A stretch of 64,000 nucleotides of DNA, from NCBI RefSeq assembly GCF_000003815.2, contig NC_049983.1, positions 19,311,910 through 19,375,909 of the forward strand, written 5' to 3'. Positions 9,401 through 19,619 of the stretch are shown here, in pieces. Each line of letters begins with the position of its first letter. The stretch's first letter is position 1. The DNA is from Branchiostoma floridae (Eukaryota; Chordata; Leptocardii; Amphioxiformes; Branchiostomatidae). The position numbers and the translations under genes were made by a program. The notes beneath the pieces are model-generated. The model made no database searches. It was given only the letters and a program-made list of their open reading frames with translations, and had not been told where the DNA came from.

Positions 9401-11306
9401 AAAAAAACTATGCTGCTGTCTTTAATCTATGCAAATTGTGAGACCAACTGTTCTAAGCTGACTTTGATATATGTAGGAAATTTCATAATTCCAATAGGTC
9501 ACAATGTAATATTTGGGAACGTTATGCAACTGAAACGATTATCAGACTTTCATATTACCTCACGTCTAAGGTGTAACCAATGAAATTCCTTGGTTCATGT
9601 TCTTTTATTTCTTTAAATTTTGATAATTTGGACAAAAGTTTATTAGTATTACATGCTCGTATATATGGTAATCTAATCTAATTCATGTACTGTAGTCTAT
9701 ATATACAGTTATCATGTAACACTGAACATTTGTCAGACTAAGCCTATAAGATTTTTTCATGATGTTTCTACATTTGTAATCAACCTCATCATCAACTTTT
9801 CAGACATCTCGGAGATAGTTCAAAACAGCCAAGCCACTAAAAGTTAAGTGAAAAAAGTTCAAAAGTAGCATGAAGATTTCTATTCTGGTTAAGTATGTTT
9901 GTGTTGCTCCAGAAGAAACAAGATGGAAAGGCTAAAAGTAAAACACCAAGGAAAATTGAAAACCATCGCTTTCACCATTTTTTAACAGGTGCTCAGTTGA
10001 TTTTCTGGCTCTGAGCCATCCATGTAAACAACTCAATTGCTTAAATAGCTGACAATAACGTTATGCATGTAGTTACCTTTACAGAAAGTCATCACCATTT
10101 CAACTGGATTCTAAGACAGGACCTGATCATTATCTGTACCAGTAATTATGTTCCACTTTGTGATGTCTCATCGCTGCAGATCGGAGAGCTCTCCTTAGAC
10201 CGCTTAAAGTCGCACAGCTTCAGGACACTTTGTGCCAGGAGTGCCAATCAAGGCTGAACTGTATTGCCCTGATCCCTCCTCCTCTCCCCTCAAGTGCAGC
10301 AGTTACGGGCAGTTGTAAATGAGATTGGAATTGACTCAAGGCTGATTTCGATTCAATATCATGGCCATCCAGCGAAAACAGAGATAGCTATCACACAGTT
10401 TAATGGACACCATGATACTGTAGCTGTGTCTTTGGTTTATGGGCGATGCATTTGAAGGGGCACTTAGATAATTGGTTTTGTTGGAAAAAGAATTGGGATG
10501 GTCAAAGGGTTATTGGATTTGGAGATCTCCCCGCTGCCCCGTGGTGCGATTCACCACTCCATGACAATGATTGTTTTTACCTTCGGGCGAGCACAAATTG
10601 TCAGACTTTCCACGCAGGGTTCTGATTGGTTGGCAGTATTGATTTTTATATCGCACCCCCTCGGGGTAGAGATGGTGGATTTGTCCGTGTAGCGCAGATG
10701 CTTGTTCAGGAAGAGATGGCTTTTATTGGCCATGAAGCTGGGCTTTTCTGTCCTACAACTGTAACATTAGACTGCATAGACAGTCTACTCTGTTGACAGG
10801 TCCCACTGGCATGTAGTTGTGATTTCTACATGCAGTGTTTGCATGCATCAGAGAATACTGTTTTCTCCTAAAGTGCATGGGATGCTTAGTAATGTACTTA
10901 TTTGGCTCTTTTTGATTGTAATACTGTAATTCACTTTGTCTTCTCGGTACCAAACTTTCACGGTCTGAGAAAATTAAACTTGTTCTCTGAACTAAATGTT
11001 CACGATGGTAGCATGTGCGCTTAAAAAAAGGCTGTGAATTATTTGTTATCTGTAAAGATAAGTTCACGTTATAGGCGTCATAGTGAAAACCGTGAACATA
11101 ACATTACAGTGAAAAAATCAGGAATTACAGTAATTCCCATGTTTGAGGTGACTTGAGCACGCAAAGGGGAGGGCTAGCAACCCCTCCCTTTAATGATATA
11201 CCCTGCCACTAAAACAGCAAGGGAACTTGTTGCCATTTGTGCCACTTAAGACACTACAAGGGTCTGTACAAACTACATATACATGTCCCGATTTCCGAAA
11301 ATAATT
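6431..11306. other. Long non-coding stretch, no gene recognised
   Basis: About 4.9 kb of AT-leaning sequence with many stop codons. A 158-codon frame at 7388-7864 (plus) has no recognisable motif and no convincing splice context. The part from about 10440 to 10740 has mixed composition and few repeats and looks like a possible conserved non-coding element. A short local duplication, TAATTGTARAAATCTGTC, lies near 7280-7330. Confidence 0.4.
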
Positions 11307-11340
11307 TCATCAGGTTGGTAGAATATAGGATATACATGTA

Positions 11341-11518
11341 CAGTCAAACCTGTCTATAGCGGCCACTCAAGGGACCGGACAAATTTGGCCACTATAGACA
11401 GGTGGCCTCTGTATAGAGGTGGTAACTTGTAGATAAAATACCCAAGGGACCGACAAAAAGTGGCCACTATGGACAGGTGGCCCCTCTGTAGAGGTGGCCC
11501 CTAATACAGGTTTGACTG
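11341..11518. mobile_element. 178-bp TA-flanked MITE (CAGTCAAACCTGT family)
   Basis: The ends are CAGTCAAACCTGT and ACAGGTTTGACTG, perfect inverted repeats flanked by TA at 11339-11340 and 11519-11520. The interior repeats TATAGACAGGTGGCC-like and GGCCACTATRGACAG words. Termini of this kind are common in pogo/Tc1-type MITEs of many animals. A truncated relative lies at 53020-53095. Confidence 0.85.
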
Positions 11519-11570
11519 TATTGGAGTTCTTATACACAACCAAAATTACACTTACTTTGCTTACGTTTCG

Positions 11571-11767
11571 GTGTCATAGACAGGGAAGATAACAGACGAC
11601 TCAGGTGGATTAAAGAGGCGGTATGGATAAGAAAGTCAGCCCCAGTGATGAACCGGGACGAGGGGGGATACAAACTTGGACACGTTTGGGATAATCTTCT
11701 CGTAAAAGCGCCACCTACATCGGCTACATATGGCAACGAGAAGCTGAACTCCAGTCAGAAGCTCTGA
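11571..11767 (+). pseudogene. C-terminal ORF tail of a Penelope-like element
   Basis: The frame ending at TGA 11765-11767 reads VIDREDNRRLRWIKEAVW, then IRKSAPVMNRDEGGYKLGHV and WDNLL. The pattern (R/W)xKEAxxIRK...MNRDxGxYxLxxxWDxLL is familiar from the segment after GIY-YIG nuclease domains in Penelope-like and related ORFs. Only this tail is left; neither reverse transcriptase nor the GIY-YIG core is present. The reading frame is open across the fragment. Confidence 0.6.
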
Positions 11768-11949
11768 GGACACCGAAACGTAAGCAAAGTAAGTGTAATT
11801 TTGGTTGTGTATAAGAACTCCTATATATCCTACATATACATGTATCTTTTAGCCTGGCAAGCCAATGAGATGAGCATGGGGTCATTACATGGCCTGAGTA
11901 CCCGGGCAGGTAGACATGCATTAATAAAGCTTACATGTAGTTTGGTGTG

Positions 11950-12300
11950 AAGTTTCAAACTCTACCATTCTACATAATTTGTTTCAAGTGACTGTATTTA
12001 TATAGCACACTTATACAAATGGGGGATTCACACCTCCATGCTTTAGTCCCTATCTACATGAAGAGCTGAACCAGGGTACTTCCTGACATGAAGAGTCTTC
12101 TTTGTGTGATGAAGTGCCACCTTGCTGCTGTGCAAGGAACTGCATCTCCTGATGCAGATACTGGAGAGTTGTAACTGCTCACGCATGAAGTTATGCTGCG
12201 GCCAGTTAAAATATGTTTTAGGGCTTGTAAATCCACATTTTCACCAGATTGTACTGTCAAAAATGGTTACATACCATGATGGCAGTTGTTAAATAAAAAT
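11950..12300. repeat. Possible old SINE-like or dispersed repeat fragment
   Basis: GACTGTATTTATATAGCACA, followed by a region with short palindromic words, resembles the TTTATATAGCGC-type dispersed repeats of marine animals. Boundaries are unclear and there is no poly-A tail. Confidence 0.25.
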
Positions 12301-13297
12301 ATCAAGCAAAACAATCATTTAGCAGTAAAATGATGATCATGCAGAGACTACAATATGGAGGTTAACATTTGTTTCTGTCGACTAGTTGCATTTCCAGTTC
12401 ATTGAGGAAAACAACAAGTGTTTTGCAACTTGTTTCAACCCTTCCTTGGTAATCTTAACATTATATTATTAGATATAAAAATTAGTTTTATATCCCTATA
12501 TTCATAAAATAGAAAAAGTTTCATATCCCTTTATCCATGAAAAAGGAAAAAAAATGGGATGTGGAACAAGAACACAAGAGTAATGAGCCTCTCAGCTGAC
12601 CTTACCATATCTTAGAGGATTGGCCTGTGTACGTGATCTACAGGTGCTGAAACTGTTGTCTCCAGGCTTGTTAAGGAGGCGCCAACATGCCTGTCATCAG
12701 GGGCTGTGTGGCCATTGTAATGGAACTTCTTACCACATTCTGATTGCTAGCGGGAGTCAGGGAGGGCAGCTTTGTAATGGCTTTTAAGCAAGCAACTTTT
12801 TCTCAGGGGTTCCAGATTGTCTATTTATCATTCCGGTCCTGTAACTCAGAGAAGCTTGGAATTTAGATGGGTGGCTTGCATGTGTAGGACATCGCCTTGT
12901 TACCGTAAGAAGTAAAGAGCCCTTATGCAAGCGCAGACTCGTTGGCAACGGAATTCGAAGTTGCAGCAACAGTTCAAAAAGTTGCGGCTTTGCAAATAAA
13001 TTGCTGTTTCTCCGGTGAAAGACCGCAGTTCAGTCATTCCGCGGAATGAAAGGTTGCTGCGCTTCCCTGTAAATTGTGCTTCATTAGTCCTGCTGGAGTT
13101 CATTAGCCCAGTTGACTAGTCAACATGCATCAGCAGAGTCTGATGTATTGCCAGGATTCCTCTCCTAATTCGAAATATTCTTGCATGTTTCATTGTCGGA
13201 GATTTCACATATGGGTGACTTGAGTGATTCACCTGCTACATCATTTGTCAAACTTTGCCAATAAGTAATTGTACTATGAGGAAATGGGTGCACAAAT

Positions 13298-13305
13298 TGA
13301 CGTCA
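13298..13305. promoter_or_regulatory. CRE palindrome
   Basis: A perfect TGACGTCA followed by TATGG, inside an enhancer-like island. Confidence 0.3.
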
Positions 13306-13739
13306 TATGGTGATGGTACTGCTGATCTCTGAGTACTTTTGGTCCCCAGATAACAATCATATTACCATCATTCAGCTTTGGGAGCATTGTTTTCTGATTT
13401 GCCAATGTTATTCAAGTAAGAGAATAAATCCTTCGGAAGCGTTCAGTTTGATATTGGATTCGGTTGAGTGCATCCCTTGGGATCTATCAAGACGTATGTT
13501 TTTATGGGTAGCTGTCGTTGTATGACATGTTCTGTAATTGTTCCTGGGAACATCGAGCATTTGTTAAGTTACGAGAAGACCAGAAGTAATTGGTGGCTCC
13601 TATGAGCTGTGTGACAGAATGACAGCTAAAATCATAGTCTCTATGTACTAGTACTTAAATCAATTAGAACCAGTGCAGAGGGATGTATGCTGAATTGAAT
13701 TTTTTTCCCCTATTGCAAGTCAAATTGTAAAGGCTGATA

Positions 13740-13890
13740 ATACATAGACAGGGGTTCCTTTATTAGTTTACACCCCTCTGTTTTGACTTTCGACATCCCT
13801 ATGTTCCAACACCCCTATGTTCTGACATCCCAACTCTAATGGCATCAGAACATAGGCCTGGGGTGTCGGAAAATGGGGCTGCCCTCTTAA
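13740..13890. repeat. Foldback of CCTATGTTCTGA words
   Basis: AACACCCCTATGTTCTGACA (about 13808-13827) is answered by a reverse-complement-like segment, CAGAACATAGGC...GGGGTGTCGG (about 13846-13869). Neighbouring ACACCCCTCTG and ACATCCCTATG are further relatives. This gives an imperfect hairpin, perhaps a small decayed inverted-repeat element. Confidence 0.5.
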
Positions 13891-13995
13891 ATTATCAGTG
13901 AAAAGAATTGTTGCTTAAGTTGTGCTTGTAGACAGCTTTTCTTCTGAACTTTCTTATGTTGACTAAAAGAATAGCCTTAGAATTAACTTCATGGC

Positions 13996-14032
13996 AACAA
14001 TTTTCTCTATTTTGAAAATAGAGAAAATTGTT
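13996..14032. repeat. Perfect 18-bp-arm palindrome
   Basis: AACAATTTTCTCTATTTT (13996-14013), one central G, then its exact reverse complement (14015-14032). It is surrounded by ordinary AT-rich sequence. Confidence 0.95.
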
Positions 14033-17000
14033 CTAAAGTCTATGCTCAGTATGCACCAAACATTGTTCTGTCAATTTAAATTTGACATTTGAATATCCTA
14101 CTTTGTGTCCAGTGGGTAACTTCATTTTGAACTTTCCATCTCACCCAGGCCTTAGTTCTGCAAATGTCTTTTATAAAAATAGACTGAGTTAGCATTCTTA
14201 GAAGGCCTTCTCACATTGAACTTTACAATACAAGTTATGACTATATGAGATAGTGGTTTGAGGGTACTGATATGCCTCTGTGGCTGCTAGTTATGTAACA
14301 CTGCATTAGGGTGTACAAAGTTATATCATGATATACTAATCATGACTAAGTCCTTAAGGGTAATCATCTATTCTCACGCGTTACTCCTTTACGGTCAACT
14401 AGAAACTTGCTTACTCATCATTCTCCAAGGTTTAGGACGGGAGGAGGTCCCACTGTGATTGTAAAAGATAGGCGGGAGTGTTACTGGTCGTCAAGGTTTT
14501 CCCCCTCGGCTTTTAAACCTACCCAGAAAGGCTTGACATGTTAGAAAGGCTGCTGACCCTTTCCAGTTTAATGAGCACATGCTGTACGAGAAAAGCTGCT
14601 CGGCTGTTTCCTACAATAGTTAAAGGCAGTTTTCCTAGGGGATTACGGTTTCTGAGGGACGGGCTAGCCGATGGGAAGTGTAGGGATTGCTGTTAGTGGT
14701 GACATGTTGAATTATAGCTCATAAAACACAGTATCCTCCATGGATGCAGCAGATGCCCAGAAACGACAACTCAGTTGATGCCTCTAGGATTTGAAGTCTC
14801 TTGACAATGTCATGACTTTACTGCTTTACAGGAAGATTTCTGTATCATTTGATTTACGGGAAGAACAACTGATAATTGTTTTGACTTTAAATGTCATTGG
14901 AAAGCTTTAGGTATGTTTTATCGGTTTGGCCAATCATAGATTTTTCTAGAATCAATATACAGACAATAGAAGTAATTCAAAATGATATAACTTATAAGAC
15001 CGAAGGAAAAAAAAGGTTTGAAGAGGATGATAGCAATGACGAAACTCTAGAAATGCCCATAAAACCTTTTGCTTGGGATATGAATTCAAGTTCGACTTGT
15101 TATCCTTACCACATCACTTGGAGTTGCATAACCAGAGACCAGTCATGAGTGAGAATAAAATGCAGTGTGATACATTTATTCCACAACAAGCACTACCAGA
15201 TGCTCTATTGAAAGTGACAATTTCTCAAACATTTTGTGAGAGTGAAAGTGTATTCATTTATTTTCACAGGGACTTCATTTTGTGGTAGTAAGGGAAAAGG
15301 TGGTTTTGGGGGTGTTTTAAGGTCATGGCGGAAACGATCTGTAGTGCAGTTGGAAAGTTATGCATGTTTGTATAACACAGTGCCTAAAACCACATGAGAT
15401 CACAGCCAACAATTCAAGATTTACAAAAATATTACAAATTACATGTTTATCCTAGCTGAAATTCCAGCTAGACGTCATTGCACTGCAGCAGCTATTCCTT
15501 TGATATGTTCCTCCATTAAATGTTAATGCCCAGGTTTTCTGATGCAAAGCAATTAGTAACACTCAAGCTAAGTGACTGGGGGAGCTTCTCAAATTTGATA
15601 AGCAATTTACCAAGCCGGAAACCACAACTTCTGGGAGATTCATCAAGAAGTCGTCCTGGTGTATCAGTACTCAGGGGAGGGAACAAAAAGCTTTCTTGAG
15701 CAGGTAGCTGTGAGGACAATTACCTTAAACTGCTTTTTACCTCAAATGGCATGAACATCACTTAGGTCAAAACATTGTTCGGTGTTTCCAGTGGCATAGG
15801 AAAGTACCGATGGGACTATTCTGTGACAGTTTTTATCGTCACCTGAACAGCAGAGCTATTAACCATTGTCCAGCAGCTGTCGAAAGTGTTATCGTTAAGT
15901 GGAATGGCTTTTGTGTCCAGACGCACGGGACGCACACAAGGCTTGTTGTTTGTTTTTAGATACAATGCTGATCTGCTATATTTTCAGCACTGGAAGTAAT
16001 TAGACTTGATCCGCCATCGGATTAACTTTTACATCTGGAGACGTTAATTGAGATATTTCCTCTCCACACAGAGATAATTGGAAACACACAATTGTGTTGT
16101 AAAACTAATCTTCTTCCAGGTGCTCCTATTCCCAGCTGGAACATTACGTGTTTCGAAGGTCACTGCCTTCATTCTACAGCAATCACTCGCATGCCCACAT
16201 GCAACTTGTAAGGATGTAGCTTCCTATATAACAGATGCTCGCTTATGTAATTTATGTAATTCCCTCTCAAGCTTGTCCCTAAATGTAGTGCATTGCAAGA
16301 ATGGATAAGGGACACTTCGGCCCATCCTTTTTACAATAATGTTTATGTTTAGGTATAGGTAAAATACAATTTACATATTTATCAATTCGTTTAATCTCTA
16401 GTTAACTGGATTGCCCATTCAACTAATAAAAGTTGGTTTCCAAGATTGCCCAGTATAGACAGAACAATACATTGTATATTTTGCATTTAGAGTGGTGGGG
16501 ACAGTCATTGACAATATTCAGTAGATTTGGATTAGAACAAAATTTTTGTGTCTTCATTCTTCTAAGGTCAAAATCAGTTAAGTTCAGAAGTTGAATTACA
16601 TGGAAATTGTGGCATCTTTTACTTAAAGTTAAGTATTGTTTGGGTGCAGACAATGTTTTAAAACTTGCACCACAATACATTGTACATCACACTCAAGCTT
16701 AACTTTGTCCTTACTTTAGTGCACTTTGAACTGTTGCAAATCTATGTGTGACACCTCATGGAAGCTAAGAATCAGGAAAGCCTTGAAGATGTTCTCCTTA
16801 ATTCGACAGGAAAACCTCAGCCTCGCACAGGAAACATCCCTTTCACAGGGTTGGTTAAAGCACTTAATATGCCTCATCAACCAGTCAACTGTGGAGAGTT
16901 GTCATCTATCTTCAACAGCACAGACAATGTTTCATGTATAAGTGATAACTTTCTTCATTTACTCAAGACTTTCTGCTACATTTAATCGTTGAAGGGATTA

Positions 17001-17696
17001 CACCTGTATCATCCATTATATGCTTTTAATAAAACGATCTGATCGTTGCTCTTAAGGCTATTCCATTTAGGTTCAAAGGGGTGCTTAAGAAGTAATCTTG
17101 CCCCTTCCTCTTTATCTCTGTTTTATGCAGACCATCAATCAGGTTATTGGATATGCCCTTTCTAAGCTGTCTTATAGAGGTATGGCTTAATATATATCTC
17201 AGCATCAGTAAAGATTCAATCTGCCTTTTATCCTTTGCTAAGATACTGGTCTTCAGCTTAGCAGCTGGGCTGTCTGTGTTACCTGCTAGGTGACTGATCT
17301 ATGCTGCTAAGATGGACGGCACAAACTTTTGCAGGAGACAGTCCCTCAACATCACCATGAAAAGAAAAAAATCTAAGACTAGAAATAAAGAGGAGAATTT
17401 AGAAATAAGGTATTGCAGGAGAAATAATGTTTTGGTCAGGAAAGTTGACAAAACAGAAAATCATGTGGACAAATACGTTTTTCCCCTCAAACTGTTTATT
17501 CATACCTGCAATTTTGTCAATTTTTGTTCGTCCAATTTCATGGATTGGTTAAAGAAATGTTTCCCGGCAGATGCAGCAAAGTTTGAAATGGGCACCAGCT
17601 ATATAGCCCTGAACTGTTGACCAAAAGAATTTGTACTGACGTCAACTACATGTAGGTCCTCTGACTTATTCTGACATATCCTTCATGTTATATTAA

Positions 17697-18090
17697 GGCC
17701 ACACCAATTTAATTTCTTGGTTCTCGGATTTTTTCAGAAAAATATTGGGGCGGTCGGTCGGAAAAAAAAAAAGGAAAAAAAATTGCAAAAAGTCTCTGGT
17801 GAACTTATTTAACACAAAAAAACAAGGTAAAGTAGTCAAATTTTCAGTTTTTCATGGCATGATTTATCCAATGAATCTCTTCTTTGATTTTATACCACTG
17901 TTCTGATCATGTGGCTGCAAATAAGCGCTCTGATTGGTTTATCAGCAATATGTGCCCCTGGAATGGGGTTTTTGAAAGGTCTGTAATAGCAAAACCTATA
18001 TTTTTCTTGGGGCAAAATTTTTTTTTTGTTGCAAATTGGAAATAATTGGGTCGGGAAATCCGAGAACCAACAAATTAAATTGGTGTGGCC
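17697..18090. mobile_element. 394-bp TAA-flanked MITE (PIF/Harbinger-like signature)
   Basis: The left end GGCCACACCAATTTAATTT is matched in inverted orientation by the right end AAATTAAATTGGTGTGGCC. The match extends with small differences into TTGGTTCTCGGATTT. The flanks are TAA at 17694-17696 and 18091-18093. Three-base TWA target duplications are typical of PIF/Harbinger. The interior is A-rich and non-coding. Confidence 0.75.
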
Positions 18091-18599
18091 TAATGAAAAT
18101 CAGAATGATGAAAGCCATATTGTTACCAAAATAATGAGAAACAAAGCAGACTTTTGTAATAATTTTTTCTAATATATGAAAACAAGAATTAGAAATTAAA
18201 AGACTGCTGTGTTGCTATACAAGGATAAGCAGCAAGAGGTCCTCAAAATGAGGATCTAATGTATGATGGGATATAGACTGAGGAGGTGTTGGCAAAACCA
18301 TGCCCATTTCACTAAGCAGTGCTGGGCATTTTTGACCATTTAGTAGTACAGATCATTACCTTCATTTTATTTCTGAGTTCAGATAATGTGTAAAGCGAAT
18401 TTCCTTTGTCCACATTCCTCTGCTAGTAATTGTAGTGACTGGACTGTAGAATTTGCGTCACTAGATGACGTGCATACTTCATGACGCTTGACAGATGAAA
18501 GGCTTAAGTCAAAAGTATAAAACTACTTTTTAATATGATTATAATAGTACTTCAGTAAGAAATTTTATTGTCATTAAATCTGTGTACTAAACTATGTGA

Positions 18600-19190
18600 A
18601 GCATAATGTGATTACCCACTAGCATCTGGATTAGTGCACAGTTTAAGCAGAGCTGTTTTCCTAGTCAGGTACGGTGGGCAGATGACCCTAATGGCTTCTG
18701 AAGTAAGCCTGATTGCCCGGCAGCATCTCTTCTGCCGGTAATTGTCGACTTTCAAGGATGAAATTTCCTCGCTTGTGCAACTCAGAGGGGCAATAACCAC
18801 GATGCTATCTCACATCCGGGAGGCGTCATAAGAATTATGGAAGCTATGAATTTAATTGAGTTGCTCGGAACTGTAACCCAATAAGTGTCATTACGGGACT
18901 CGTGGCAGGTGCGGCAGGGTCAAAGGTCCTGAAATTCTGGGAAATCACCGAGCAGCTCAGGTTTTAGCAGTCTCCATCAGCTGCTGATTGTTTGTGCCGT
19001 TTTTGGGCAATCACAGCTGGAAACATGGTGGGAAATGGCTGCATGATAATCTGCAGGGCAGCAATTACAGCCGCACAAATTGCCTGTGGAAGTTATAATT
19101 GCTGTAATAGGTTGGGAATTTGTTCCTAATTGTTGTTCTGTTGACCTGGTCATATCCAGTAGTTAACGGTCGGCACTGTTATCTTCCTTT
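18600..19190. promoter_or_regulatory. Enhancer-like island with a DR1 nuclear-receptor site
   Basis: A balanced-composition block unlike its AT-rich flanks. It contains GGGTCAAAGGTCC (18917-18929), a near-ideal direct repeat with one-base spacing as bound by HNF4/RXR-type receptors. It also has several TAATTG and ACAAT words. There is no open frame of interest. I infer a cis-regulatory element; conservation could not be checked. Confidence 0.35.
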
Positions 19191-19406
19191 AGTCTTCCAT
19201 GCCCCATAACCAATAAAAATTGGTGCCAAATAGTTACTTTAGCAGACTAAAGATTAACAGATCAACATACATGTGTCATATAATCATTCATGCAACAATT
19301 GTAGTAGGAAAACTGATGATTGCAGTGGGATATACTGAGGCTATTGTTGAAGTATTCCATGTGAGGTATGTTGGGGACATGTGGAAACTAGGTGACATCG
19401 GTGATA

Positions 19407-19614
19407 CTGTAAATGCAGCAACTTTCGCGGTGGACTAATGTTCGCGGTTTTCGCGGTGGCCGTTTCACTGCGAATTTAAATCCACCGCAAACATTATTCT
19501 ATAGCAGTAAGAGACTACAGTGCATGTTGCTACCGCAAACTTAAAACTACTGGGAAAATTTCTTTTTCCCGCTTCCGCAAAATTACATCCCCGCGAACTT
19601 AAATGCATTTACAG
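19407..19614. mobile_element. 208-bp TA-flanked MITE (CTGTAAATGCA family), copy 1
   Basis: The ends CTGTAAATGCA and TGCATTTACAG are inverted repeats flanked by TA (19405-19406 and 19615-19616). The interior is full of CGCGG words (TTTCGCGGTGG, TTCGCGGTTTTCGCGG, CCCCGCGAACTTAAAT), partly complementary across the element, giving a strong hairpin. A second copy begins at 63930. Confidence 0.8.
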
Positions 19615-19619
19615 TATTT

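Larger units (their letters stand above)
11307..11836 (+). mobile_element. Mini Penelope-like element (copy 1), interrupted by a MITE
   Basis: Perfect 53-bp inverted arms (11523-11575 and 11769-11821) begin GGAGTTCTTATACACAACC. They enclose a short coding remnant that resembles the C-terminal tail of GIY-YIG-containing reverse-transcriptase ORFs. The outer arm sequence GGTTGGTAGAATATAGGATA (from 11314) matches the arm of the copy at 23161, showing that the MITE at 11341-11518 inserted into the left arm. Penelope-like elements are known for terminal repeats in direct or inverted orientation. The family assignment is an inference from the ORF tail. Confidence 0.6.
12301..17690. other. Non-coding region with several enhancer-like islands
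   Basis: No exon is recognised. Three islands of balanced composition, rich in ATTA/TAATTG and ACAAT words, stand out from AT-rich surroundings: about 12600-13560 (with a CRE at 13298-13305), 14360-14720 and 15740-16080. They have the look of conserved non-coding elements, but no alignment was possible. A second CRE lies at 17637-17644. Open frames of 70-102 codons (for example 17312-17620) show no known domain. Confidence 0.35.
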
